From Micromonospora mirobrigensis (GTDB taxonomy: Bacteria > Actinomycetota > Actinomycetes > Mycobacteriales > Micromonosporaceae), in assembly GCF_900091555.1 (NCBI RefSeq), contig NZ_FMCX01000005.1:434001-498000 (forward strand): a DNA stretch of 64,000 nucleotides, given 5' to 3'. Both the position numbers and the translations under genes were made by a program. Positions within the stretch are counted from its first letter, which is position 1. Every line of letters begins with the position of its first letter. Below the pieces are notes generated by a model, which was not told where the DNA came from, searched no databases, and saw only the letters and a list, made by a program, of their open reading frames with translations. Shown here one piece after another: positions 25,677 through 33,619 of this stretch.

Positions 25677-26443
25677 TCGGGGCCTGCGCCGGGTCGACGG
25701 GCCCCACCGGTCCGCTCGGGACGCCAGGTCACCAGCAGTGCCAGGGCCAGCAGGATCTCGGCCAGGTCGCCGCCGTAGTACATCAGCGTGGCCGCGGCCC
25801 GCAGCTGCTCCGGCGGCGCGGGAGTGTCGACCAGGCCGGCGTAGAGCAGCTGCGCCAGGGCGGCGTGCGCGGCCACCGCGATCCCGAGCACCACCAACCG
25901 CAGCGGCACGCCGGGCCGGTGGGGTCCCGGGTCGGGTCCGGCTATCGACCAGGTGAACAGGTATCCGCTGGCGAGGAAGTGCAGCAGCACCAGCCCGTGC
26001 AGCACCGGATGCTCCAGCGTGGCCCGGTACAGCGGGGTCAGGTGCAGCAACCACAACCCACCCGCGGTGAGCAGCAGCCCGGTGACCGGGTGCGCGAGCG
26101 CCCCGGCGGCCCGCTGGCGCAGCAGGCGCACCGCCGTCCGGCCGACCCGGCGCGGCACGGTGCGCAGGGCCAGGGTGCCGGGCGCGCCGAGCACCAGCCC
26201 CAGCGGGGCCAGCATGCCCACCAGCAGGTGTCGTCCCATGTGGGTGACCAGGTCGTGGCCGGGGAGCAGGGCGGCGGCCGCGAGCAGCGCGCAGCCCGCG
26301 CCGAAGCTCGCCGTCCGCCGGTGGTCCCACCCGCCGCGCCCCGGGTCGCGCAGGCGCAGGGCCGCCGCCAGATAGACCCAGAACACCAGCAGGGGTACGA
26401 GCAGCAGCGGCCCCACCCCGGTGCCGTGCCCGGGGTGCGTCAC
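25631..26443 (-). CDS. CtaG-like cytochrome c oxidase assembly membrane protein (Caa3_CtaG family)
   Basis: A 270-residue polytopic membrane protein with about seven hydrophobic helices. It shows family features such as HMGRHLLVGMLAPLGLVLGAP, HPVLHGLVLLHFLASGYLFTW and a histidine-rich pattern within membrane helices suited to copper or heme assembly. GTG 26443 overlaps the upstream DUF2243 stop as GTGA, so the two are co-translated. The role in oxidase assembly follows from the family; no oxidase genes are nearby. Confidence 0.85.
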   Translation of the reverse strand: MTHPGHGTGVGPLLLVPLLVFWVYLAAALRLRDPGRGGWDHRRTASFGAGCALLAAAALLPGHDLVTHMGRHLLVGMLAPLGLVLGAPGTLALRTVPRRVGRTAVRLLRQRAAGALAHPVTGLLLTAGGLWLLHLTPLYRATLEHPVLHGLVLLHFLASGYLFTWSIAGPDPGPHRPGVPLRLVVLGIAVAAHAALAQLLYAGLVDTPAPPEQLRAAATLMYYGGDLAEILLALALLVTWRPERTGGARRPGAGPDQSTVRSAQPANRPA

Positions 26444-26961
26444 GGCCGGTCGGCGCAGAGGTCGACCACGGTGGCGCGGCGCTGCACCGCCCAGCCGGCG
26501 GCGACCAGCGCCGCCCCGAGCACCAGGAAGCCCACGTCCCAGGCGGTCTGGTGCGGGCCACCGTGGACGTGGTGGATGCCGAGCAGGTGGTGGTCGACGA
26601 TCCCCTCGACCAGGTTGAACAGCCCCCACCCGACCAGCGCCCAGCCCCAGAGCGCGGGGGAGCGCCACAGCCGGCCGCGCGAGCGGGTCACCCGGGAGTA
26701 GAGCAGGGCCAGGCCGGTGAGGACCGCCACCCAGGTGACCACGTGGAACAGCCCGTCCCAGAGGGTGTTCATCTGCAGTCCGGACACCGTGTCCACCGGG
26801 TACGCCTTCACCCCGACGTTGTCGCTGCCGGTGCTGCTGAGCATGTGGTGCCACTGGAGCACCTGGTGCAGCACGATGCCGTCGACGAACCCACCGAGCC
26901 CGACGCCGAGGATGATGGCCGGCAGCCGGATGTCGGCGCCGTCGATGGTCGTGGTGGCCAT
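26440..26961 (-). CDS. DUF2243 membrane protein
   Basis: A 173-residue protein with four hydrophobic segments and conserved histidines: GFVDGIVLHQVLQWHHM, LFHVVTW and VEGIVDHHLLGIHHV. This is the DUF2243 family, often found beside CtaG-type genes. The ATG has GGAGG seven bases upstream. It forms a two-gene minus-strand operon with the CtaG-like gene and is divergent from aroB. Metal or heme binding is suggested by the histidines but unproven. Confidence 0.88.
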   Translation of the reverse strand: MATTTIDGADIRLPAIILGVGLGGFVDGIVLHQVLQWHHMLSSTGSDNVGVKAYPVDTVSGLQMNTLWDGLFHVVTWVAVLTGLALLYSRVTRSRGRLWRSPALWGWALVGWGLFNLVEGIVDHHLLGIHHVHGGPHQTAWDVGFLVLGAALVAAGWAVQRRATVVDLCADRP

Positions 26962-27108
26962 GGGTACCTCCGTGGTCGTGGGCCGTCCCCTGGGCCGTGC
27001 CCCGGCCCCGCCGGGTCAAACGCCACCGGCGGGGCGGCGTCACGGCCCGTCGACCTGCGCGGCGCGCCAGCAGGTGGACAGCGCCCGCTCCGGCGGCCGG
27101 CGCTGCAC

Positions 27109-27114
27109 TAGGCT
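27109..27114 (+). promoter_or_regulatory. Candidate -10 (TAGGCT) for aroB, leaderless spacing
   Basis: TAGGCT ends seven bases before ATG 27122, and no ribosome-binding site is visible, so aroB-aroQ is probably transcribed as a leaderless mRNA from its own promoter. No good -35 is seen at the usual distance. Confidence 0.5.
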
Positions 27115-27121
27115 GCCGGCG

Positions 27122-28198
27122 ATGGACGAGGTGACCCGGATCCCGGTCGGCGGCGAGCGGCCTTACGACGTGCTGGTCGGACGCGATCTGCTCGACGAGG
27201 TGGTCGGGCTGCTGCCCGGCGCGACCCGGGTGGCGCTGCTGCACGCCCCGCCGCTGGCGAAGCTGGCCGACGCGGTCGCGACGCGGCTGCGTGCCGCGGG
27301 CGTGACGCCGCTGCTGATCGAGGTGCCCGACGCCGAGGCGGGTAAGCGGATCGAGGTGGCGGCCGACTGCTGGGACCGGCTGGGCGAGGCGGGGTTCACC
27401 CGTAACGACGCCGTGGTCGGGGTCGGTGGCGGCGCGGTGACCGACCTGGCGGGCTTCGTCGCGGCCTGCTGGCTGCGCGGGGTGCGCTGGGTCCCGGTGG
27501 CCACCTCACTGCTCGGCATGGTGGACGCGGCGGTGGGCGGCAAGACCGGCGTCAACACCGCCGCCGGCAAGAACCTGGTCGGCGCCTTCCACCCGCCGGC
27601 CGGGGTGGTCTGCGACCTCGCGACCCTGGACAGCCTGCCCCCGGTCGACCTGGCCGCCGGGCTGGCCGAGGTGGTCAAGTGCGGCTTCATCGCCGACCCG
27701 GTGATCCTGGACCTGGTCGAGGCGGACCCGGCCGCGGCGACCGACCCGGCCGGTCCGGTGACCCGGGAGCTGATCGAGCGGGCGATCCGGGTGAAGGCCG
27801 ACGTGGTGGCGAGCGACCTGCACGAGTCGGGGCTGCGCGAGGTGTTGAACTACGGCCACACCCTGGCCCACGCCATCGAGAAGGTGGAGGGCTACCGCTG
27901 GCGTCACGGGCACGCGGTGGCCGTCGGCACGGTGTACGCGGGCACCCTGGCCCGGCTGGCCGGCCGGCTGGACGAGGCCACCGCGCGACGGCACCGCACC
28001 GTGCTGGCCGCGCTCGGGCTGCCGACCAGCTACCCGGCGCAGGCGTGGCCGCAGCTGCTGGCGGCGATGCGGGTGGACAAGAAGGCCCGGGGCAGCCGGT
28101 TGCGGTTCGTGGTGCTGGACGGGCTGGCCCGGCCGGCGATCCTGGACGGCCCGGACGACGAGTTGCTGGCCGAGGCCTACCGGGAGGTGGCCTCATGA
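27122..28198 (+). CDS. aroB: 3-Dehydroquinate synthase
   Basis: NAD- and metal-dependent cyclisation of DAHP to 3-dehydroquinate. It is 358 residues, full length. It has the NAD-binding VVGVGGGAVTDLAGFVAACW, TSLLGMVDAAVGGKTGVN, the active-site AAGKNLVGAFHPP, and metal-ligand regions LAEVVKCGFI, LNYGHTLAHAIE and HGHAVAVG. ATG 27122 is chosen from a leaderless -10 seven bases upstream. The stop overlaps aroQ as ATGA. Confidence 0.97.
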   Translation: MDEVTRIPVGGERPYDVLVGRDLLDEVVGLLPGATRVALLHAPPLAKLADAVATRLRAAGVTPLLIEVPDAEAGKRIEVAADCWDRLGEAGFTRNDAVVGVGGGAVTDLAGFVAACWLRGVRWVPVATSLLGMVDAAVGGKTGVNTAAGKNLVGAFHPPAGVVCDLATLDSLPPVDLAAGLAEVVKCGFIADPVILDLVEADPAAATDPAGPVTRELIERAIRVKADVVASDLHESGLREVLNYGHTLAHAIEKVEGYRWRHGHAVAVGTVYAGTLARLAGRLDEATARRHRTVLAALGLPTSYPAQAWPQLLAAMRVDKKARGSRLRFVVLDGLARPAILDGPDDELLAEAYREVAS

Positions 28199-28638
28199 GG
28201 GTGTACGTGCTGAACGGACCGAACCTGGGGCGGCTGGGCAGCCGGCAGGTCGACGTGTACGGCGTGACCAGCTACGCCGACCTGGCGGACATGTGCGCCG
28301 ACGTCGGCGCGGAGCTGGGGCTGGACGTGGTGGTCCGGCAGACCGACGCCGAGCACGAGCTGATCGGGTGGCTGCACGCGGCGGCCGACGAGGGCGCCGC
28401 GGTGGTGCTCAACCCGGCCGCCTGGTCGCACTACTCGATCGCGGTGCGGGACGCCTGCGCGATGCTGCGCGGGCCGCTGGTCGAGGTGCACATCTCCAAC
28501 ATCCATGCCCGGGAGGAGTTCCGGCACCACTCGGTGGTCTCCGCGGTGGCGACCGGGGTGATCTGCGGGCTGGGCGTGGACGGCTACCGGCTGGCTCTGC
28601 ACCACCTGGCGGCACGGCCGGCCAGCCAGGTCTCCTGA
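28195..28638 (+). CDS. aroQ: 3-Dehydroquinate dehydratase, type II
   Basis: Dodecameric type II enzyme converting 3-dehydroquinate to 3-dehydroshikimate. It has 147 residues. VLNGPNLGRLGSRQVDVYG contains the conserved arginine and catalytic tyrosine; RQTDAEHELIGWLHAA, NPAAWSHYSIAVRDA, and EVHISNIHAREEFRHHS with the catalytic histidine follow. It is translationally coupled to aroB. Confidence 0.96.
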   Translation: MRVYVLNGPNLGRLGSRQVDVYGVTSYADLADMCADVGAELGLDVVVRQTDAEHELIGWLHAAADEGAAVVLNPAAWSHYSIAVRDACAMLRGPLVEVHISNIHAREEFRHHSVVSAVATGVICGLGVDGYRLALHHLAARPASQVS

Positions 28639-28737
28639 GCCTTCCGGGCACCGTGTCGTTGCGTGCCGTGCCGTCGGTTCGGGTATGCCGTCTGTCACAC
28701 ACGGTCACACTCGCGCGCCCGGCCGACGGCCCTACCC

Positions 28738-28870
28738 GCCGCTTTGCTCTGCTGCGGCCCACGCGACACCGCCAGGCACCAGCAGGGATCTGATCCGCGC
28801 GGAGGGCGGCCGGTCGGACCATGGGTCACCCCGGGTGACTGTTGCGTGGGTTGCAGCAGAGCAAAGGCGG
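28738..28870. repeat. Long-range 14-bp perfect inverted repeat upstream of efp
   Basis: CTTTGCTCTGCTGC (28742-28755) and GCAGCAGAGCAAAG (28853-28866) are perfect reverse complements 97 bp apart. Flanking CCG/CGG extends the match past a one-base bulge. It sits in the 361-bp aroQ-efp gap, which holds no convincing gene. It could be a mobile or repetitive palindromic element, a paired protein-binding site, or a large RNA stem. Confidence 0.6.
28825..28839. promoter_or_regulatory. 15-bp palindrome GTCACCCCGGGTGAC
   Basis: A perfect palindrome (seven-base arms around one central C) lies inside the loop of the longer inverted repeat, about 120 bp upstream of the efp -10. Its symmetry suits a dimeric regulator; none is assigned. 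Confidence 0.4.
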
Positions 28871-28955
28871 GGGAGGGATGGGGCTGCGCGGCAGCCACCG
28901 CCGCCTCCTCTCCGGGGGACCACGGCGGGGGCGGATCGGGGTTCGACGCAGCTTG

Positions 28956-28961
28956 TAGACT
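28956..28961 (+). promoter_or_regulatory. Candidate efp -10 box TAGACT
   Basis: TAGACT lies 38 bases before the efp ATG, giving a leader of about 30 nt that contains the AAGGCAGGA ribosome-binding site. No clear -35 was found. Confidence 0.45.
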
Positions 28962-28999
28962 TGTCAGGTCTGTCCGCCAATTGATGATCAAGGCAGGAA

Positions 29000-29557
29000 A
29001 TGGCCTCCACCAACGACCTCAAGAACGGCCTGGTACTCAACCTCGACGGGGAGCTGTGGTCCGTCGTCGAGTTCCAGCACGTCAAGCCCGGTAAGGGTGG
29101 CGCCTTCGTGCGCACCACGCTGAAGAACGTGCTGTCCGGGAAGGTGGTCGACAAGACCTTCAACGCGGGCACCAAGGTCGAGACCGCCACCGTCGACAAG
29201 CGCACCATGCAATACCTGTACGCCGACGGCGAGGACTACGTCTTCATGGATCTGGAGACCTTCGACCAGATCACCGTCCCCGGCGGCACCGTCGGCGAGG
29301 CCGCCAACTACCTCCTCCCGGAGGCCGAGGCGACCGTCGCCACCCACGAGGGTGTGCCGCTCTACATCGAGCTGCCGACCTCGGTCGTGCTCGAGGTCAC
29401 CTACACCGAGCCGGGCCTGCAGGGCGACCGGTCGACCGGTGGCAACAAGCCGGCCACCGTCGAGACCGGCGCGACCGTGCCGGTGCCGCTCTTCATCACC
29501 ACCGGCGAGAAGATCAAGGTCGACACCCGCGACGGCCGTTACCTCGGCCGCGCCTGA
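29000..29557 (+). CDS. efp: Translation elongation factor P
   Basis: Relieves ribosome stalling at polyproline stretches, relevant here because proteins such as the one at 2-2113 are proline-rich. It is 185 residues with three beta-barrel domains. The KOW-like domain has WSVVEFQHVKPGKGGAFVRTTLKN, with the usual loop lysine; the C-terminal domain ends TGEKIKVDTRDGRYLGRA. The ATG follows AGGCAGGA. It overlaps nusB by one base (TGATG). Confidence 0.98.
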   Translation: MASTNDLKNGLVLNLDGELWSVVEFQHVKPGKGGAFVRTTLKNVLSGKVVDKTFNAGTKVETATVDKRTMQYLYADGEDYVFMDLETFDQITVPGGTVGEAANYLLPEAEATVATHEGVPLYIELPTSVVLEVTYTEPGLQGDRSTGGNKPATVETGATVPVPLFITTGEKIKVDTRDGRYLGRA

Positions 29558-29991
29558 TGGCCGAGGCACCGAAGCAGCAGATGCCGGCGCGCCGCAAGGC
29601 GCGCAAGCGGGCGCTGGACGTGCTCTACGAGGCCGACCTGCGGGACCGTCCGCCAGTCGAGGTGCTGGCCGGCTACATCGAGCGGATCGAGAAGCCCCGC
29701 CCGGACCACCTGGGCTACGCGGTCAGCCTGGTCGAGGGCGTCGCCGCGCACCTGGACCGGATCGACGAGCTGCTGGGCAGCTACGCCGAGGGCTGGACGC
29801 TGGACCGGATGCCGGTGGTCGACCGGAATCTGGCCCGGATCGCGGTCTACGAGCTGCTCTACGTCGACGAGATCGACGACGCGGTGGCGATCAGCGAGGC
29901 GGTCGAGCTGGCCCGCCAGATGTCGACCGACGACTCGCCGCGCTTCCTCAACGGCCTGCTCGGCCGGATCGCGGAGTACGCCACCCGCTGA
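29557..29991 (+). CDS. nusB: Transcription antitermination factor NusB
   Basis: All-helical RNA-binding protein that, with NusE/S10, binds boxA in rRNA leaders. It has 144 residues: RRKARKRALDVLYEADLR at the N-terminus, WTLDRMPVVDRNLARIAVYELLY and AVAISEAVELARQMSTDDSPRF in the C-terminal half, and the final NGLLGRIA. It is translationally coupled to efp and followed by a strong terminator. Confidence 0.97.
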   Translation: MAEAPKQQMPARRKARKRALDVLYEADLRDRPPVEVLAGYIERIEKPRPDHLGYAVSLVEGVAAHLDRIDELLGSYAEGWTLDRMPVVDRNLARIAVYELLYVDEIDDAVAISEAVELARQMSTDDSPRFLNGLLGRIAEYATR

Positions 29992-30012
29992 CCGGTGAGC
30001 CGTAGCGACGAC

Positions 30013-30044
30013 AAGGGGCCCGTGCCGACCGGCACGGGCCCCTT
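30013..30044. terminator. Bidirectional terminator between nusB and bldD
   Basis: A perfect 14-bp stem (AAGGGGCCCGTGCC / GGCACGGGCCCCTT) with a GACC tetraloop lies between the convergent nusB and bldD stops. A short T or A run flanks each side, so it can serve both transcripts. Confidence 0.9.
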
Positions 30045-30059
30045 TCGGTACGCGGTGGA

Positions 30060-30548
30060 TCAGGACGCGAAGAACGCCCGGGGGTCGGCGACCAGCACGC
30101 CGTGCTCGGTCAGCCGCTCGATCAGGCCCGACGGCGAGGCGTCGTAGACGATGGCCAGCGCGCGCAGGTCGTCGGCGCGGATGGAGAGCACCCGGCCGTT
30201 GTAGTCACCCCGCTGCTGCTGGATGGCGCGGGCGTACCGGGCGACGTAGGCCAGGTCCTCGGAGGCCTCGTCGTAGAGGCGCTCCAGGTCCAGCACGATC
30301 TTGCTGGTGGCCTCGTGACGCACGCCACTGCCGTCCGGCAGGAGCTCCGAGACGGGCACCCGGTAGAAGTCGGCCAGCTCGGCCAGGCGGGACACGGTGA
30401 CGGCGCGGTCCCCGCGCTCGTACGAGCCGACCACCACGGCCTTCCAGCGCCCGTTCGACTTCTCCTCCACCCCCTGCAGGGACAGGCCCTGCTGCTGGCG
30501 GATGGAGCGCAGGCGGGCGCCCAGCGACTTGGCGTATTCAGAGGGCAT
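30060..30548 (-). CDS. bldD: Developmental master regulator BldD
   Basis: A 162-residue c-di-GMP-responsive repressor of actinobacterial development. The N-terminal HTH_3 domain (residues about 8-68) starts LGARLRSIRQQQGLSLQGVE, with SYERGDRAVTVSRLAELADFY. The C-terminal domain carries the c-di-GMP signature RGD(x8)RxxD: R113-G-D115, then R124-A-D-D127, fully intact. This strongly predicts tetrameric c-di-GMP-dependent DNA binding as known for Streptomyces BldD. It is convergent with nusB and divergent from pyrR, the usual neighbourhood. Confidence 0.97.
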   Translation of the reverse strand: MPSEYAKSLGARLRSIRQQQGLSLQGVEEKSNGRWKAVVVGSYERGDRAVTVSRLAELADFYRVPVSELLPDGSGVRHEATSKIVLDLERLYDEASEDLAYVARYARAIQQQRGDYNGRVLSIRADDLRALAIVYDASPSGLIERLTEHGVLVADPRAFFAS

Positions 30549-30604
30549 TCGGACACTCCCAGTGCTGTGCTTTGGGGTTCTCCCAGCGATCGCTACGGAG
30601 CGTG

Positions 30605-30633
30605 ACGGTACGGGGATTGCGACAACTGGTCAA
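30605..30633 (-). promoter_or_regulatory. bldD promoter (-35 TTGACC, -10 TACCGT)
   Basis: Read on the minus strand, TTGACC (30633-30628) and TACCGT (30610-30605) are 17 bp apart. This is near-ideal housekeeping spacing, about 57 bases before the bldD ATG, which has a GGGAG site upstream. Confidence 0.65.
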
Positions 30634-30736
30634 GTGGCGCGGACCCGCCGGTTGCGGAGCGTGGGGGGAGTTGTCCCCATTTCACCGCCCTGATCCGGAG
30701 GTCAGTGCCGACGGCGGTCGACCCGGTGACCACTGG

Positions 30737-30742
30737 TAACGT
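30737..30742 (+). promoter_or_regulatory. Candidate pyr operon -10 box TAACGT
   Basis: TAACGT would start a transcript near 30749, giving a leader of about 90 nt that contains the PyrR-type hairpin. No good -35 is visible. Confidence 0.4.
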
Positions 30743-30794
30743 GGCGTGAAGCCTCGGTCGGGCCGGACCCCGGACCGGCCGCAGGTGCCAGACG

Positions 30795-30829
30795 TCCTTT
30801 AACGACCCGTCCCGTGAGGCGGGGAAGGA
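30795..30829 (+). promoter_or_regulatory. PyrR-binding RNA hairpin that can mask the pyrR ribosome-binding site
   Basis: The leader folds into an upper stem CCCG/CGGG with a bulged U, a CC/GG pair and the loop CGTGA, the anti-terminator-like binding loop seen in PyrR leaders. The lower stem pairs TCCTT (30795-30799) with AAGGA (30825-30829), the Shine-Dalgarno of pyrR itself. PyrR-UMP binding should therefore stabilise a translation-blocking fold, as described for mycobacterial pyr operons. No terminator hairpin is seen after it. Confidence 0.75.
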
Positions 30830-30837
30830 GGTCCGCC

Positions 30838-31422
30838 GTGGCCTGCCCACCGGCTGCCCCGTCGTCGCCACCGCGACAACCCTCGGTGAAGGTGATCCTC
30901 GCCGCCACCGACGTGTCACGCGTGGTCGACCGCATCGCCCACCAGATCCTGGAGAAGACCCAGGGCGCCGCCGACACCGTGCTGCTCGGCATCCCCACCC
31001 GGGGCGCGCCGCTGGCGAAGCGGCTCGCCGCCCGGATCAGCACCTTCGAGGACGTGGCCGTCCCGGTCGGCGTGCTCGACATCACGCTCTACCGCGACGA
31101 CCTGCGCCGGCACGCCACCCGCGCGATCGGTCCGACCCAGCTTCCGCCCGGCGGGATCGACGGCAAGCGGGTCGTCCTCGTCGACGACGTGCTCTTCTCG
31201 GGCCGGACCGTCCGGGCCGCGCTCGACGCCCTCAACGACCTCGGCCGCCCGGCCTCCGTGCAGCTCGCCGTCCTGGTCGACCGCGGGCACCGGCAGCTGC
31301 CGATCCGCGCCGACTACGTCGGCAAGAACATCCCCACCTCGCTCGCCGAGAGCGTGAAGGTCACCCTGGCCGAGACCGACGGCCTCGACGAGGTCAAGTT
31401 GTACGGGGGGACCCCCTCATGA
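30838..31422 (+). CDS. pyrR: Bifunctional pyrimidine operon regulator / uracil phosphoribosyltransferase
   Basis: Binds pyr mRNA leaders when charged with UMP and also converts uracil and PRPP to UMP. It has 194 residues. LLGIPTRGAPLAKRLA is a PyrR hallmark, the PRPP loop is VVLVDDVLFSGRTVRAAL, and VLVDRGHRQLPIRADYVGKNIPT follows. GTG 30838 has a strong GAAGGAGG site. It is first in the operon and overlaps pyrB as ATGA. Confidence 0.97.
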   Translation: MACPPAAPSSPPRQPSVKVILAATDVSRVVDRIAHQILEKTQGAADTVLLGIPTRGAPLAKRLAARISTFEDVAVPVGVLDITLYRDDLRRHATRAIGPTQLPPGGIDGKRVVLVDDVLFSGRTVRAALDALNDLGRPASVQLAVLVDRGHRQLPIRADYVGKNIPTSLAESVKVTLAETDGLDEVKLYGGTPS

Positions 31423-32345
31423 TCCGACACCTGCTCTCCGGCGCCGACCTGGACGCGGCCACCGCCACCCAGATCCTGGACACCGCCGCCGAGATGGCCA
31501 CCGTCGCCGGTCGCGAGGTCAAGAAGCTCCCCGCGCTGCGCGGCCGGACCGTGGTCAACCTCTTCTACGAGGACTCCACCCGGACCCGGATCTCCTTCGA
31601 GGCCGCCGCCAAGCGGCTCTCCGCCGACGTGATCAACTTCTCGGCCAAGGGTTCCAGCGTGACCAAGGGCGAGAGCCTGAAGGACACCGCGCTCACCCTG
31701 CAGGCCATGGGCGCCGACGCGGTCGTCGTCCGACACCCCGCCTCCGGCGCGCCGCACCGGCTGGCCAACTGGGTGGACGGCTCCGTGGTCAACGCCGGCG
31801 ACGGCACCCACGAGCACCCCACCCAGGCGCTGCTCGACGCGTACACGATGCGCTCCCGGCTGGGCCGGCTCGCCGGCCTGCACGTGGCGATCGTCGGCGA
31901 CGTGCTGCACTCCCGGGTGGCCCGCTCGAACGTGCTGCTGCTGTCCACCCTCGGCGCCAAGGTCACCCTGGTCGGCCCGCCCACCCTCATCCCGGTGGAC
32001 ATCTCCGCCGCGCTCGCACCCGGCACCGACGTCTCCTACGACCTCGACACCGTTCTTCCGGGCGTGGACGTGGTGATGATGCTGCGGGTGCAGCGGGAAC
32101 GGATGGGCGACTCCTACTTCCCCTCCGCCCGCGAGTACGCCCGCCGCTACGGCCTGGACGGCCCACGGCTGCGCCGGCTGCCGGAACACGCGATCGTCAT
32201 GCACCCCGGCCCGATGAACCGGGGCATGGAGATCACGCCCGAGGTCGCCGACTCGCCGCGCTCCACCATCGTCGAACAGGTCGCCAACGGGGTCTCCGTG
32301 CGGATGGCCGTCCTCTATCTCCTGCTCGGGGGGAACAACCTGTGA
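31419..32345 (+). CDS. pyrB: Aspartate carbamoyltransferase catalytic subunit
   Basis: Second step of de novo UMP synthesis. It has 308 residues. The carbamoyl-phosphate site is EDSTRTRISFE, with HPASGAPHRLANW, DGTHEHPTQALLDAYT and MHPGPMNRGMEI. No pyrI regulatory-chain gene follows; pyrC follows by GTGA overlap, as in actinobacterial pyr operons. Confidence 0.98.
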   Translation: MIRHLLSGADLDAATATQILDTAAEMATVAGREVKKLPALRGRTVVNLFYEDSTRTRISFEAAAKRLSADVINFSAKGSSVTKGESLKDTALTLQAMGADAVVVRHPASGAPHRLANWVDGSVVNAGDGTHEHPTQALLDAYTMRSRLGRLAGLHVAIVGDVLHSRVARSNVLLLSTLGAKVTLVGPPTLIPVDISAALAPGTDVSYDLDTVLPGVDVVMMLRVQRERMGDSYFPSAREYARRYGLDGPRLRRLPEHAIVMHPGPMNRGMEITPEVADSPRSTIVEQVANGVSVRMAVLYLLLGGNNL

Positions 32346-33619
32346 CCGCGTACCTGATCAAGAACGTGAGCGTCGTCGGCGCCGAGCCGACCGACCTGCT
32401 GATCCGCGACGGCGTCGTCGCGGAGACCGGCGTCGGCCTGGACGCGCCGGAGGCCACCGTGCTCGACGGCACCGGGCTGGTCGCCCTGCCCGGGCTGGTC
32501 GACCTGCACACCCACCTGCGCGAACCCGGCCGGGAGGACGCCGAGACCGTCGAGTCCGGCTCGCGGGCGGCGGCCCTCGGCGGCTACACGGCGGTCTGCG
32601 CGATGGCGAACACCTCGCCGGTCGCCGACACCGCGGGCGTCGTCGAGCAGGTCTGGCGACTCGGCCGCGAGGCCGGGCTGGTCGACGTGCAGCCGATCGG
32701 CGCGGTCACCGTCGGCCTGGCCGGTGAGCGCCTCGCCGAGCTCGGCGCGATGGCCGACTCCGCCGCCCGGGTCCGGATCTTCTCCGACGACGGGCACTGC
32801 GTCGCCGACCCGAAGCTGATGCGCCGGGCGCTGGAGTACGTCAAGGCGTTCGACGGGATCATCGCCCAGCACGCCGAGGAGCCCCGGCTCACCGAGGGCG
32901 CGCAGATGCACGAGGGCGAGGTCTCCACCCGACTCGGGCTGACCGGCTGGCCGGCCGTCGCCGAGGAGGCGATCATCGCCCGGGACGTGCTGCTCGCCGA
33001 GCACGTCGGCAGCCGGCTGCACGTCTGCCACGTCTCCACCGCCGGCAGCGTCGAGGTGCTCCGGCACGCCAAGGCGCGCGGGGTGAAGGTCACCGCCGAG
33101 GTCACCCCGCACCACCTGCTGCTCACCGACGAGAAGGCGGCCAGCTACGACCCGGTGTACAAGGTCAACCCGCCGCTGCGTACCGACGCCGACGTCGCCG
33201 CGCTGCGCGCGGCGCTGGCCGAGGGTGTGATCGACATCGTCGCCACCGACCACGCCCCGCACGCAGTGGAGGACAAGGAGTGCGAGTGGGCGTACGCCCG
33301 GCCGGGCATGCTCGGCCTGGAGACGGCCCTGTCGATCGCGCTGGACGTGCTGGGCCCGCAGTGGGACCTGATCGCCGAGCGGATGTCCCGCGCCCCGGCC
33401 CGGATCGCCGGCCTGGCGGGGCACGGCCTCGACCCGGCCCCCGGCGTCCCGGCCAACCTGACCCTGGTCGACCCGGCCGCCCGCCGCGTCATCGAGCCGG
33501 CGGAGCTGGCCAGTCGCAGTCGCAACACCCCGTACGCCCGCATGACGCTGCCGGGTCGCATCGTGGCGACCTTCCTGCGCGGCGAGCCGACGGTCCTGGA
33601 CGGAAAGGCTGTCAGGTGA
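32342..33619 (+). CDS. pyrC: Dihydroorotase, type I (PyrC)
   Basis: Zinc amidohydrolase that closes carbamoyl aspartate to dihydroorotate. It has 425 residues. Metal-binding DLHTHLREPG is near residue 58, with TSPVADT, the HAEEP region, HVCHVSTAGSVEVL and TDHAPHAVEDKE. It is active on its own in type I enzymes. Its TGA stop is formed by the first bases of a short repeat-like element before carA. Confidence 0.97.
   Translation: MTAYLIKNVSVVGAEPTDLLIRDGVVAETGVGLDAPEATVLDGTGLVALPGLVDLHTHLREPGREDAETVESGSRAAALGGYTAVCAMANTSPVADTAGVVEQVWRLGREAGLVDVQPIGAVTVGLAGERLAELGAMADSAARVRIFSDDGHCVADPKLMRRALEYVKAFDGIIAQHAEEPRLTEGAQMHEGEVSTRLGLTGWPAVAEEAIIARDVLLAEHVGSRLHVCHVSTAGSVEVLRHAKARGVKVTAEVTPHHLLLTDEKAASYDPVYKVNPPLRTDADVAALRAALAEGVIDIVATDHAPHAVEDKECEWAYARPGMLGLETALSIALDVLGPQWDLIAERMSRAPARIAGLAGHGLDPAPGVPANLTLVDPAARRVIEPAELASRSRNTPYARMTLPGRIVATFLRGEPTVLDGKAVR

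Noticed and set aside
30726..30741. BldD-box-like GTGAC-N5-GTAAC near the pyrR promoter
   Set aside because: The known box has four bases between half-sites; here there are five, so helical phase is off. Too weak to call without binding data.
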